From Forficula auricularia (lineage: Eukaryota; Arthropoda; Insecta; Dermaptera; Forficulidae): a stretch of DNA of 64,000 nt. Position numbers and translations under genes: made by a program. The notes under the pieces were generated by a model, which was given only the letters and a program-made list of their open reading frames with translations, made no database searches and was not told the origin of the DNA. Every line of letters begins with the position of its first letter. The first letter of the stretch is position 1. The stretch is taken from positions 6,246,304 through 6,310,303 of the forward strand of contig JALMQS010000187.1 in assembly GCA_024734495.1 (NCBI GenBank), written 5' to 3'. This document shows, in pieces, positions 23,101 through 34,844 of the stretch.

Positions 23101-26100
23101 GCTCTGTTTATGCTACCCTTGAAAAAGCTGATGATGCTGTTATGAACATTTCTACTTCAGCTCAACTAGCTTTTATTATGCCTTCTGATTTTCATCCTCA
23201 ACAGAGTGATAATGGTATTTTAATCTCCAGAAATAGAAAGAATGTGAATCAAGTAGGAAAATGAAGTTTTTTTTTCAAATTATGGTTCAAAAAAATGTTC
23301 ATATTTTATTTACCCTTAACAATAAAACATTCGTAATAAAAAGTATTGTAGATCAGTATTATTTTTTCCAAACTAGTTTTTATATAAGAGAATAAAAATA
23401 TTAAATTTCTTCCTCAGAGTGCGTGGAATATTTCCCATATTTTCAAGATAAATATCTTGCGGTAGCTGCTTCTCTGAATGGTGGAAACTCCTTGGCAACT
23501 TTTGTTCGTACTCTTCAACAATGGCTTATGGAATTGGGATTTAACACTCCACAATCTAAGATTTGGGAATTAACACATTTGTAATTAACTAATTCAAATG
23601 TAATATGATACTGTATTGTTTAAAAATATTCATTTTCAAAATTTTATTAATTTGATTGAAAGTAATGGAACCCAGCCCAGGCGTAGTGAGGAAAGAAAAA
23701 ATTAACACATATCCAAATAAGGTGTAATTTATTGGATTCTTTCCTCCTTTCCTTTCAAACCGACCTTTCGGAGGATTCTTCCCTCCTTCTTCAGGGGTTT
23801 AAAGAGTCAATGAAGGAAACAAATAAAATGCTTCCTTCCTCTCTCCACATTCTTAATTAAGAAAAAGAAGAAAAAAAATGGTTGCTTCTGTGGATAGAGG
23901 AAGAAAGCATTTTATTTGTTTCCTTCATTGACCCTTTAAAACCCTGAAGAAGAAGGGAAGAATCCTCTGAAACGTCGGTTTGAAAGGAAAGGAGGAAGGA
24001 ATCCAATAAATTACACCTTATTTGGATATGTGTTAAATTGAAAGTTTGTGTGCCGAGAGTAGCAGAATTTTTATATATTGAAGGAGACAATAAAAGAGTG
24101 TGTCTTCTGCTGGAATTATAAATTTTATTTATTTATAACGAAACTAGTCTCGTTATAAATAAATAAAATTTATAATTCCAGCAGAAGACACACTCTTTTA
24201 TTGTCTCCTTTAATGGATATGTGTTCATTTTTTCTTTCCTCACTACCCCTGGGCTGCCTTCCATTACTTTCAATTAAAAGTTCTACCAGTCCGACTCTCT
24301 CCAGTGAAAATTTCGTGCAAAAAAATTCTCATTTTTGTTTATTTCGATTTTTAAATTTAATCTATAATTATTTTTTTAACAGCTAAGATTTGGGAACGTA
24401 TTTTGGTTTTGGGCGAGGAAGAAACTGCCACCTCGTCTTTACAAATTTTGCCTACTTTAATTGGTGAACGGCATTCCCCACAAAAGAATGCTTCTGTCTC
24501 TAATATTGATTTGAGTAATCTTGGCTTAGGCCAAGTATTCCAATCACTTTGTAAAGGCGTCGTAAATAATCTTCATTCGTAAGTTAATTTTTTTTATTTT
24601 ATTTTATTTTTTTTTAAATTATATTTATACAAGAAGAGATTGCACTAAAATAATTCAACCTCTGTAGTCCGGGTTGGACGCTTGCATCATGAAAAGAAGA
24701 AACTTCAGGGATTGTTAAATTAAGTTGGAGTTGGTGGTGTTTCACAAGGAGAAAAATTAAAATACAAAGATTTTTTTAGTTTACTCTATATATTTCGAGC
24801 TCTTAACTCATCGTCAGGAGGACGTTGACATTGACATTGAAATATATACAGTAAACTAAAAAAATCTTTGTATTTTAATTTTTCTCCTTGTGAAACACCA
24901 CCAACTCCAACCTAATTTAATTTTAACAATGTTTCACTATAAACCAACACCGCGTTCCCTAAATTTGATTCAGAGATTGTGTCAGAGTTTAATTTATCTG
25001 AGAATATGAATCTTGAAACACTGAGATTATATGTAGCCGGAAAGACGGACAGGATAAACGAGTTCCACTCTCTAGAAGTCATGGAGATACACGAATTAGC
25101 TAATGCGTTTGTTCGGTTAGTATTTAATTTAATCGCAAAAGGATGTTAAATGTTTGAAATTCGTGTATTTCGCGCAAATAAGGCTTTAGGAGAGATTATT
25201 GATTTTATCTCGTCAGAACAAACACTATGGTAGTTTCTAAAAAAAAAAGTCTGATAGTTCACCTCTGAATTTCATCCAATGTGACAAGTGAATGCTAGCC
25301 CATATACGAGACAGGGACGAATTTGAGCCTTGTATAGGGTCCCATATATCTGTGTAAAACAACTAAACACACTCAGCACAGGTATATGTGGAGAGGAGCC
25401 GACACCCGTTTCGGGTATGGCACTCGAAGAAGAAGATAGGGTCAAAAGTTGACTGGACGTAAACAAGCGTCTGGTCCGGAAAAGAAAGCCAAGCTTGCAT
25501 GCTGTTGCTTTTGCTACTCAAGTATTGTGGTCATTCTAAGAAAGATCAGACCCCAGGGTGACATCCAACATTGATATTTTGTCACAAAATTCCAATGAGA
25601 TCGAATCAAAGGAAATGTCTGGAAGGTCCCTATCTATGCGCCTAGAAATCAGACAGCATTTTTTTCTTGCCAACATTAAAGATTATCAAATTCTGAGATT
25701 CCCAATTTTTAAGTCTGCTTAATTTTAAATTTATCGAGGAAGCGATGTTTGCGTTATTGTTTTGCAAGGATTGAGGGTCTTACATCTGCATAACAATGTA
25801 ATGTATTAGAGGAAAATCCAAATAATTATTTATATAGATAATAAAAAGCGTGGGAGAAATAACATAACCCTGAGGAACTAAAATAGAGAGGAAGAGGATG
25901 ATATTCCACCAACCTCAACCTTAATATTACGGTTTGAGGGAAAGCTTTCAAACCACTTGCAGAGGCTCGAGGGCAAGTCAAAGGCAGGTAATTTTGACAA
26001 CAAGATTTTTGTGCCAGGCTTAACGAAGGCTTTTGAAATGACTAAACCTATCACGAATGTCTCTTTACCAGTCTAGCCCTTTATTCCATATATGAATAAT

Positions 26101-27277
26101 ATATGCTATAATATCGCCAATGGACCGAAATCGCTTAAAGCCGAATTGTCTATCATGGATTAATTTATTAGATTTTAAATGCCGAAGAACTTGCTCGTTA
26201 ATATTAATCCTAATATATAAACGACCTAATTAATCTAACTTTTAATTCCATTCACTGCTACGCTGACGATAGCACTCTTCTCGGTGCTCTCTCACTCCTA
26301 TATAATTGCAGTACTATTCTTCTTCAATTAATCTCGACCTTAGCTCACTAAAAAAATGGGTCTCTGAAAAATTTATTCAACTTTCTTGAAGCCAAGCTCA
26401 CTGTTGTTAAATTTCCTCTGTGGCGAAATATGCCGTAAGAAAGCTCGGCTTTCTATTCAGGTTCAGGCGTTATTTTATGTAATCGGTGAATCAACACCCT
26501 GTTGCGCTCAAATTTATGAAGTGCCGAAGCAGTTCATTAGCCAATACGTCTATCTCCAATCTCCATGACTTCTAGGAATTGGAACTCTCTCCCCAACTCT
26601 TACATTCTTCAATATGTCAAGAATCCGAGTGCTCAGTCACCTTTGTCTCAACGCTTTCTCTTGATCACTTTCTTTTCTATCTTTTCGTTAATCAAGAATC
26701 TGTCAAGGTCTAGAAAAAAACGCCATCCATCTAGAAATATCAATCAAAACTTGAAATAAGTAGCGAAACATTTTCTATATAATGAAAAATTGTCATCTCT
26801 TAAGTTGCCTAAACCGATAATATCATCATAATCATTAGCTTTACTTTTTACAAACCATGACTGCCTCACGGTATGATCAAATTCTGCTCTCATCATATTC
26901 AGAGATCTAAAGCGGCCGCTTCAGCGGCTTAAAAGAGCCCCGTATTAAAATCCTATAGTAAAAACAACGCCCAACGTGTAAATGATTTAACGGTTTTATT
27001 GATCATAATTATAATTATTTTTACATTTTCTAATTTAAAAAAATATAAATAATTGAATTTATAATACAACATAATTTATTTTTATTTATTCAGGATGATG
27101 CCTCGTGAGATGCTCCTTAATGCCAATATTACGAGGATTGTGGGTATTGGCTCTGCTCTAACTCGAAACAAGGTTTTACAAGAACAAGTGAAACAGATTT
27201 ATCAACTTCCAACTGACTTCGTTTCTGGCGGCGATGCTGCGCAAGGTGCAGCTCTTTCAATGCTTATCAACAATTAA
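14171..27277 (+). CDS. SHPK: Sedoheptulokinase (SHPK), coding exon disrupted by insertion
   Basis: A FGGY-family sugar kinase that phosphorylates sedoheptulose to sedoheptulose 7-phosphate, feeding the pentose phosphate pathway in the cytosol. Coding segments: 14171-14434, 20809-21068, 22747-23012, 23077-23214, 23418-23569, 24383-24578 and 27094-27277. All intron borders except those between segments 5 and 6 are GT-AG and phases agree. Excluding the insertion and one 14-bp repeat, the sum is 481 residues, the family's length. The N-terminus has the GIDIGTTSIK phosphate-binding loop; exon 2 has CGQMHGV and TWQDSRCDP; exon 4 has GDLQCS and NISTSAQLA; the last exons have LIGERH and GGDAAQGAA. 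Segments 5 and 6 were one exon: both carry CTAAGATTTGGGAA, with 813 bp between. Read as is, segment 5 runs into a stop near 23583 and lacks the C-terminal lobe. A 5' UTR intron is at 14091-14164. Confidence 0.93.
14605..14757. repeat. Dispersed repeat, inverted copy of 2274-2430
   Basis: Reverse complement of the segment at 2274-2430, lying in SHPK intron 1. Non-coding. Confidence 0.5.
14867..17144 (+). mobile_element. 5'-truncated RTE-clade LINE with 9-bp target duplication
   Basis: A non-LTR retrotransposon inserted in SHPK intron 1. ATTAAACAA flanks it at 14858-14866 and 17145-17153. The endonuclease is missing. What remains is the linker (KPWVTDKI), reverse transcriptase blocks (RAPGIDNIQAEIL, GEDQFGFRRNRGTREAI, FIDLEKAFD, GVRQGCVLSP, FADDIALLG) and the C-terminal zinc-like region (MYGCETWTIREAER, FEMWCYRRMM). 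Frame is lost near 15345, 15550, 15800, 16362 and after, so it is dead. The 3' end is a short GATGAT tail, usual for RTE elements. A second copy lies inverted at 21441-22140. Confidence 0.9.
17193..17403 (-). mobile_element. tRNA-derived SINE, family 1, copy 1
   Basis: Read on the minus strand it opens with a tRNA-like head including a box-B-type GGTTCGAATCC preceded by GTAGCGT, then an unrelated body and an A-rich tail. TTGATTCATAGTT flanks it at 17180-17192 and 17404-17416. A plus-strand copy lies at about 51757-51930. Confidence 0.8.
18000..18275. repeat. Inverted pair of Penelope-like ends, family i
   Basis: CTGAAGATGAAGGTCGAAAC occurs in complement at 18046-18067 and a related CTGAAGATGAAGGTCAAGCT in the forward sense from 18219. 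Both are followed by the conserved CTATAG or CTCTAGTC tail. The two arms face each other around about 150 bp of unrelated sequence. Confidence 0.45.
18931..19011. repeat. Perfect palindrome with 38-bp arms
   Basis: Arms 18931-18968 and 18974-19011 are exact complements around the five-base loop TTCAT. It could be a tiny foldback element or the fused ends of an element that lost its middle. It lies in SHPK intron 1. Confidence 0.8.
19154..19401. mobile_element. Small inverted-repeat element (MITE)
   Basis: 248 bp with ends AATTGAGGC and GCCTCAATT. The TIRs continue through GCGAATAC and GAACTCAAC with one small gap. It is non-coding. The superfamily is undetermined because the target duplication is ambiguous. 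Confidence 0.5.
19402..20808. other. Rest of SHPK intron 1
   Basis: An 80-codon minus-strand open frame at 19764-19525, Arg/Lys- and Cys-rich, has no recognised domain. A 31-codon frame starts near 20478. Nothing here can be supported as a gene. Confidence 0.3.
21441..22140 (-). mobile_element. 5'-truncated RTE-clade LINE, copy 2, with 10-bp target duplication
   Basis: It holds only the last ~700 bp of the same RTE family as 14867-17144, on the opposite strand, in SHPK intron 2. The minus strand still encodes MYGCETWTIREAERK and FEMWCYRRMM in a 90-codon open stretch. It ends in the GATGAT tail (seen as ATCATCATT at 21443). TTAGCTTTTT flanks it at 21431-21440 and 22141-22150. Confidence 0.9.
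23570..24382. mobile_element. 813-bp insertion inside SHPK coding exon
   Basis: It separates two copies of CTAAGATTTGGGAA (23556-23569 and 24383-24396) that fall in the same reading frame of SHPK. It contains an inverted pair of family-a Penelope-like ends (23663-23860 on the minus strand and 23880-24268 on the plus strand). The right-hand end of that pair is itself interrupted by a 180-bp insertion. About 90 bp at the left and 110 bp at the right match no other copy in this window. The right edge reads TTTTTTTAACAG, acceptor-like, directly before the duplicated exon sequence. The left edge offers no GT or GC donor that keeps the frame. Confidence 0.8.
24035..24214. mobile_element. 180-bp inverted-pair element nested in the SHPK insertion, family l
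   Basis: Two facing copies of a unit including GAAGGAGACAATAAAAGAG and CTTCTGCTGGAATTATAAA meet near 24150. GGATATGTGTT flanks it at 24024-24034 and 24215-24225. The host sequence on either side is the interrupted family-a repeat. A fuller relative lies at 48535-48800 and a fragment at 34672-34735. Confidence 0.75.
24628..26200 (-). pseudogene. LINE ORF2, reverse transcriptase to C-terminus, decayed
   Basis: A CR1/Jockey-superfamily non-LTR retrotransposon on the minus strand, in SHPK intron 6. From right to left the conceptual product shows the RT block around DISKAF with degenerate KLPAFDLPSSLCKW, a VPQG-region remnant, a degenerate YADD region, WNDH, the KLGFLFR block, LTLYKAQIRPCLVYG, and the terminal SREWN block near 25070. 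Many frameshifts and stops interrupt it. A 254-bp insertion sits at 24715-24968. Confidence 0.75.
24715..24968. mobile_element. Inverted-pair element inserted in the LINE, family j
   Basis: Arms of about 85 bp including GAGTTGGTGGTGTTTCACAA face each other around 24800-24843. Near-matching flanks, TTCAGGGATTG at 24704-24714 and TTCAGAGATTG at 24969-24979, are the likely target duplication with one substitution. The motif CTGACGATGAGTT - GAGCTCGAAA is in complement at about 24797-24822. Relatives lie at 39620-39705 and 41195-41290. Confidence 0.65.
26220..26700 (+). pseudogene. LINE ORF2 fragment, opposite orientation
   Basis: The plus strand gives CYADDSTLLGALS near 26255, then a block with LKKWVSEKF, and after a deletion the terminal SRNWNSLPNS block near 26575. 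It overlaps in content with the minus-strand LINE beside it, so it is a separate, heavily deleted copy or the product of an inversion during integration. Confidence 0.6.
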
Positions 27278-27406
27278 TAATAATTATTATATAGAAAGAG
27301 AGATATATTTAGATAGTTTATAGAAAGGGTATTATTTTTAATCTATACATTTTATTAGAAATATTTTATTATGCTCAATGACTTTTCTTGACTACTTTGA
27401 AATAGG

Positions 27407-27412
27407 AATAAA
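27407..27412 (+). terminator. Polyadenylation signal AATAAA of SHPK
   Basis: Hexamer 130 bases after the SHPK stop codon, followed by T- and GT-rich sequence. The position is plausible for 3'-end formation. Confidence 0.55.
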
Positions 27413-27419
27413 GTTTTTA

Positions 27420-30020
27420 GAAGTGTTTAAAATTTTCAAAAATGGCCCTCTCTTAAAATATTAATATGTTTAAACTATTGCAATAAATTCTACATAAATC
27501 GTATGAACTTTAGGGAGTGAAAATCTTTTCTTTCTTTCTTCTATCTTTTGAAAGGCAATTTTTAAGGGTGAGGTCCGAATTATGCTAAATTAATATTAAA
27601 ATTAATATTAATATTAATTCTGGATATTAAAAAATGTATCTAGATACTTAACACTACTTTAAAACGGTTTCTATCTTTAGAATTTAAACAACAATTTAGT
27701 ACGAATGGGTCAAGAACAACTCAGTGCAAATTCTTTTATATTGGCTTTTAGTTATATATAATTCGAGATTATTTTCTTTATCACTTATTTTGAGGAAAAT
27801 CATTTTCTTTGATTTTAAAATGAATTTGAACTTATGTTTTTTTCCTATTTATTGGTATTGTATTGCTTAATGCCGCCCAAGGTTTGAACCGTGACGTGAG
27901 TAATGGGACCAAATGTCCAAAGAGAGTGCTTGGAATGAGAATAGGACCGACTGTTAACGCAATTCGGACCGCAACCCAAGTCTATACTATGGTCAAGATC
28001 TTGTAAAAAAAAAGCTTATGGGAGGTATGTTAGAAAATATAATTCTCATACTCACTCTCTAAAACTTTCTATTTTTCCTAACATTGTTAATAGATTTTAA
28101 TTAATTTATAATGCGTTTTTTTTATTATCTTTTTATTTAATTTTTTAATTCTTGCCAAATCGGAGTGTTAAACCTTCCTCATTGGAACGGCCTTGATATA
28201 TATTTATACCTGTATGATAGTCACTTGTTTTTTATATTTTTGTTACAGAGCATTTAAACAAATAAGACGCGAGTTTTTTTTTTAATATATATTTAAATAA
28301 ATATATTTTACCACACTTTTTTATTAGTGTAGGTGGTTACTATCATAGAGTAATTATATGTATATTACTCTATGGTTACTATGGAAAGTATCCTGGGAAA
28401 TTACTCCCTGGGTGGTTTTCCTCTTGCCTTCTTCTTTATTCTCTTTTAATTTTTGTCAGCGGTAATATTTCCGTAATCAAACCAATGCACCATCCAATCA
28501 AGTTAAATATTCTGGCTCCTATGCTAGTGACGCCTTTAAAAAATCAATAAAATAAAATCTCAAAAATTTGATATTCAGAAATTATTATATACACGGGAAA
28601 TCAATTTTTTTCAAAGAAATAAAGCTCTGAAATTTTCCTTATTTCTTGTTTCATAGATTTTTTACAAAATTTGTGCCAAAAATAGTCGCCCAAAGTTATT
28701 AAAATAATAATAATGGAATATAATTTATATTAATGTCTCATGTGAAAAATATCTTTATTTTATCTTATTATGAAAAAAACTAATTTTCACTTTCAAAAAT
28801 TTATCTAGAAGTTTGTTTCTCAATTTCTATAAACGTACTACTACTAAATACCAAGACAATCTTCTAGTATATAATAAAAGATAACCATTTCTAGTCATAA
28901 TTACCAGATAAACCCATAAATATATATATATAATATAATAAATTAATCCGTAAATTCTAAACAAAATTCTATTTTTCCACTTTCTAGCAGATCGATGTCT
29001 TATAGATTTGCTTAAAACAATGTCACATTAGATTATGAACAGATCAAATAATCAGCTAGAGCAAATAAAATATATTTTGCTTAAAAATTCTGGTGTCTAA
29101 AATTAAGTAATTCCAAAATAAAAAAAAGTAATTTTCAAATTTAAAACCCATTGGTTATTAAAAGTACATACATTTAGAAATTTATGTTTCTATTTAAAAT
29201 AAACAGGGAATAAATCAGTAAAACTAAATATTAAAAGCTTATATTATATGACATTATTATACATTTCACAATACTGCTTATTTAATAATGAAAATTTTTT
29301 CAACCCTTTATATTTTAAAAACTTGTAAAATCCTTTTGATTTAGATTTAGATTTCGCACTTAATAGGAGAATTTATAATCACTTCTAATACCTGAAAAGA
29401 AATTTAATAAAATATCAATGTTTAATAGATAAGAAATAATTTTAAATTATCGGATTTTTGTGATAGAACTAATAGTGAAACTACTTTGTTCCTAAATAAA
29501 AAAAATGCACATATTTTATACAGCACCAGAAAGACAAATTTTTAATCTTCCAATAAATTTATCAATTCTTTAAAGAAAAATGCTCATTATTAAGTTTCGG
29601 TGGATACGAGCAATATATGTGAAGGCACCAGCGCCGTTTCGTTCAGATTTCGTTGTTGTCATTGGTATAATAATAGGGTGGCTATCGGCTAGCAAAATGC
29701 CAGGCAACCTGCATAAACGGAACAGTTCCATTTCTTACTTATTGTAGAATTTCTATTTTTAAACAATTTATTTTTTCATATTAAAAATATTAAATTTATG
29801 ATATCCCCGTTTTACTTTATTTTTACCGATGTTGTTATTTGAAAATTGAGATTAGAGAGTATATATAATAAATTTTAAAAATTACCCATGTATAGCAGCC
29901 AAAATAAATTAGTCAAGGTATATGAATCAAATATTTATTTCCTAAACAAATAAGAATTTATTAATGTTTCGAAGTACATAACATCTCATTAATGGTTAAA
30001 ACATTAAAAATATTAACATA
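27420..30020. other. Intergenic AT-rich stretch
   Basis: No coding region is supported. A segment at about 27870-27985 is more GC-rich and contains GGTTTGAACC, perhaps a decayed SINE head. The rest is simple AT-rich DNA with short TA runs. Confidence 0.5.
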
Positions 30021-30691
30021 TCTATATATATAAAATTAAGGTTTTGTCTGTACATTGGTCCAAATCACGCCAAATTTTGGTTGCACACGTTAATTTTCAA
30101 AACACACGAAAACACCCTCAACAAAATTCATGTCTGTATGTCTGTCTGTCTGTCTGTTTCAGTGGTTTCCGCGAAAAGTTGCTCACGATTCACGTCAAAA
30201 CGGCTGAAGGGATTATTATGAAATTTCATATTTGTATCAGAGGTCTTCTAACTTACGTTTTTAGCTATATAACGTTTTGATATTTTGACCCCAAAAGGGG
30301 GTTTGGGGGGTGCACGAATGAAAATTATCAAATAACTCTTAAACTATTAACTCTACAGGAAATTTTATAATGAGCAAAGTTGTAGGGAATGTGATTTCTG
30401 ACAACTTTTGTTTAAAAAAATTTCCCCTACACTCCCCCCCCACTGCGCCGGCGGGCGTCAAAAAATGAAAATTCTTGCTCTTGGACCAAACTCAACCAAA
30501 TTTTGTTTACATAATCTGTGGGTCTCTAGAAGGCTAGAAATGCAAAAACTGGGTGCGGGGGTGGAGTGGGGGTAGGTTAGGGCATGGGATGCGCGGAGTG
30601 GAATGGCGGTGGAGTGAGGGAGTATGGCGGAGTAGGGTTCTATGGTATGGGGGCTAGCAAGAGGGCTGCCGAAGGCGGGCCTTGCAGCTAG
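30021..30691 (+). mobile_element. Non-autonomous Helitron, 671 bp
   Basis: Begins TCTATATATATAAAA and ends GGCGGGCCTTGCAGCTAG, with a short GC hairpin (GCCGAAGGC) just before the CTAG end. It lies precisely between A (30020) and T (30692), the Helitron target. No Rep/helicase frame. A 138-bp internally deleted relative with the same ends is at 46744-46881. It contains a GTCT microsatellite at about 30132-30160. Confidence 0.88.
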
Positions 30692-33600
30692 TTAAAAATA
30701 AAAATGCCAAATCGATTTTTTTTTCTTTTTAATGAAACGAGAGATTTTATAGAATTTATGTCAATATCTGGAAATGATTTCATAAAAAATATGTGTAGTA
30801 TATTTTTTTAGTGTAAATATTTTTATTGTTTTAGCCACTGAAAAAAATTGATAAAACAGTTATGCCACTAAGGAGATTATAACTAACACGGTAGTTAACT
30901 AAATCTGATTAATATAAGTTTATAATAAAAGCGTCAAAAACAATCATACAAACTTACCTCTTTATATATGATATTAACACAGTACTATACTGTGATATTA
31001 GTATAATAAACCATATTTACAAAACGCATTTATTTTAATATTTCAAATATTTATAAAAGACTTAGAGGTAGAATAACTTTAAAGAACTATATTTATTCTT
31101 AAAAAATAGACACACTAATTCATTTTTTTTATTGTTGGTGAGCTCAATTAATTTTAATATGCTAGAGTCCTCTGTATTAATATTTGCCAAGGACTCAAAA
31201 TTCCTAGTTATGCCACTGGTTGCCGCAAATAATCATTACCGACTTGTGTGGACTTTCACATTTACCGATAACTAACCTATAATGTCTATAAACTTTTTAT
31301 GTATTTACATTTTTTCTATTTTCTACGGTAGTAGTTTTTAACGTTGGATCTATGTGAATACCTGTGCATTCATCAATAAATTTAGTCATTGGCGTAGAGT
31401 GTATGGGGAGGGATCAGGACAAGTTTTTAAACCTTTCAACCTTTATTTATAGACACCAGTTTAAAATTCTTAACTTATTCAAGTAAATGCTTAATCAATC
31501 TTTTAATCAGGCTCCTTTTAACAAAACGTGATAATGATATCCTATATCACTCGCAAGATGATATATAACACTTCAACGTCAGTTGTTTCATCTCACATCT
31601 CGAAGTAGTTTTAGAGCGAAACTCGTCAAAAACAAACTTTTCCACTTTGATGAGAGTATAGATTTACATAATGCATTTATTGACTCACATGTAATTTTAA
31701 TTTTTCCAACACATTAAGAAAATAACTTGTTAGTGGTATGAAAGCTTTAATAAACTATGTAAACTATTGATTGTTAAGAGAAATTCAGAAAGATATATAC
31801 ATTTAATACACAATTTTTCGATTGTCGAACTTACATTAATTTTTATTACCCTTTAAATAATAAAAGTTAATCGGCTGATAAAACAGCCAGATCCCCCGAT
31901 AACAAAACTCTATCTACGCCCCTACGTTTAATTTTAGTGCCGCTTCGGGAGTACATTTTGACAGAGTATCCCAAACATTTGCAATGAAACAGGTTGGGTG
32001 ATACATTCGAAATAAAAGTCCACCAGGTTGAAGTGCTCGTATGCTCCGAAATCTAATCATAAGAAAATAATTCAAACATTATGAACGAGAAAAACTTATG
32101 AAGGAAGCACAATCTTTATGTTCATAATATTTAATAAATATTAAATAAAATAAAAAAATGGTTTTATAGTCATAACTCATAAGTAAATTGTGTAACTAAA
32201 ACGTACAGAAACCCTCCTTAATAATAATTTTAGGAAAACCACCTGTGAAAGGCTCATTTATTTATATAAAAAATAAAGTAAAAAGAATGCTCAAATGGTA
32301 GCTTCTAATACATATAATATTTCATTTGTGTTGAGATAAATTTGTTATAAAGTCAGTGGTGAATCTTAAAAAATATTTTTGCTTAACACCATAAATTTAT
32401 TTATCGAAGTTGTATCAAATTTATTTATTAATATATCTAATCTTAATCAATTTAGATCTGAACTCATATTAAAAATTGTATATCTCGTAATTTAGTTAAC
32501 TTTATGCCTACAAGCCACAATATTACCTATAACTAGGCGTGCCTTCAGATAGTGTCATTGAACCAAACCTTATTTTTCTTTATTTGAAACCTAACTTCAA
32601 AGATTTTAGTTATATAAAAGACAGTAAGCGAAAAATAGCACAGCCATAAAAAACTTGCATATATATATATATATACCATGTATATGCAGGAGCGTAGTAG
32701 CTACCACATAGCAAGAATTATTAGCAAAATTTACGGGCCTGTTTTGAAGAGTCCAACATTATTGAATTAAAAATATAGTTTAGATATATACCATGTCTTT
32801 AAATATAATTACATTATTTTACTTATTATTTTATTATCAAAAATGTGAAAAGTGTTTTCATTAAATTTTTTAAATTTAAATAATGTAGGGAAGTAGGCCA
32901 ATTTACATTTTTGCTTATGGGCACAATATTTCAAGGTACGCCACTGATTATTTGGTATAAAGAAAAATAAACTTTATTAAATATACAATAGGAAATGTTT
33001 TTTGTTTCATATTAGTAATTTGTGATAATATATTACCTTAGTGTTTTTTAATTCCATTGCTTAACAAATAGAATAGGTGTTTTTTTATTAGTAGTAATGG
33101 AAGTCTTTTAATATTAAAGATTCATTTTTATATTTATAGTTAAGGACATATTTCTTTAAGTTTTTATAAATTAATTAATAAATGTATACCTATTTCTTTA
33201 ATCAATGATCTTAAATTGAAATTCACGATATTTAAATTATCAATTAAAAAAATTCAATTTCATCTATGAAAATTCTTTATACTCTCTATTTTCACTAATA
33301 TCTATCTAAACGTCCTATTACCATTTGTGCATTTACTTAAACCTAAATCACTGTACCAGAGAGCAATAAAATATATATTATTAATAATAATAAAAAAAAA
33401 ACATAATATATATTTATATATCAAAGTATTATATTAGATGGTGTATTTTAATTATGTTTATCATTAAATGCCTAATAAATAATACAAGATATGTGGAAAA
33501 ACAAATCACAATGTATTTTTATTTCTCCTGTACAGTCATTAGCAGATTTTGGTAAATATCTAAAAGGTCTCATTTTGAAATGTCTTTCTATTTTTAAGTG

Positions 33601-34840
33601 TTAATTTTCTTCTGAGATCGGCAAAATCCGCCAATGGTACACGCAACTCCTTTTTGTACACTCATCTTATAGCTTTAACACTTGGCGAAATATCGATAAT
33701 AGGTGATATCTATTCGCATATATAGAATTAATAATTACATGAAATAAAATTGGGAATTGACTTCTCCTGACATCTGGTGACACTAATTTATCAGGAAAAC
33801 TTCTTTCATAAGAGAAATGCATTTACTTCCACAATAACTAGCCCATCTCCCTCATTTTCGCCAATAAAATACTCTTTATAGGTGAATTTCGCAACGGCTA
33901 CCTCTCATATGCAGGATTTACGTTAAGAAACTTTTTATCTGAACCCTCAACTGTCCTTGGCAATTCTTTCTTGAATTGAAAGCAACCCCAATCGATTTTT
34001 GAAAATTTTCTATTATATACCGTACATGACTTTTCAGCTTATTTCTAAAACCCCCCTCAACACTTAATCTCGCCTCTGAAAATGTACAGTAGGTCTACCT
34101 AATTCCAAGCATTTCACTATGAAAATAGGCTAGCTAGATTGATTCCCATTCCCCTTAAATTTTTTCTCGATTTTAATTATTTTTTATATGCTAACATAAA
34201 TTAATTTTATAGAAATCAAAATTGATCTTTATTATTTGATAATTTATATGTAGAATATAAAGTTATCGTTTTATCATTTCGGCTCCTTTGGTTTATCTAT
34301 TTAAGCCCCCCCCCCCCCCCATAGACAGTCCTGTATTCCTATAGGAGCAGGTTCAACCCGGCCCTGCGTTCTACGAAAATTACCCAATTAAAAATCCCCG
34401 ATTTTGATGAACTTTTTACAGAATGATGATACCATTAGAATCCAGTTCGATATGCAGCCGTTGCACAAAATCATAAAGTGCTACAGTTACTCTTTTATTA
34501 ATTTACTCCAATAATAATTACCTAATATGAAATCAATGGAGATTTATTGGTTTCTTAATAAATTCATCCAAATTAGAACTTTTTGAAATAACCATCTTTT
34601 TCTAAACATAATAAATGAATAATTTTTCAATTTCATTTCCAAATAGACCAACTAATAAATTTGTTGAAAAGTTTTTATTTTGCCGAGAGTAGCAGAGTTG
34701 TTTCTCTTTATGAATAAATTTGTGTTTATCAAATGAATTTATTTCACCTGTCCATTTTATAATCATATCTTTTTACTGTTCAATCAAATATAAAAAATAT
34801 TAAAAATAATACAGTCATGAAAAAAATGTATATATTTTCG
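30692..34840. other. Gene-free AT-rich stretch
   Basis: No gene, RNA or complete mobile element could be recognised. A run of 15 or more C occurs at about 34306-34320. The piece 34672-34735 (GCCGAGAGTAGCAGAG) is a fragment of Penelope-like family l. TA microsatellites lie near 32660 and 33400. Confidence 0.45.
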
Positions 34841-34844
34841 CGAA

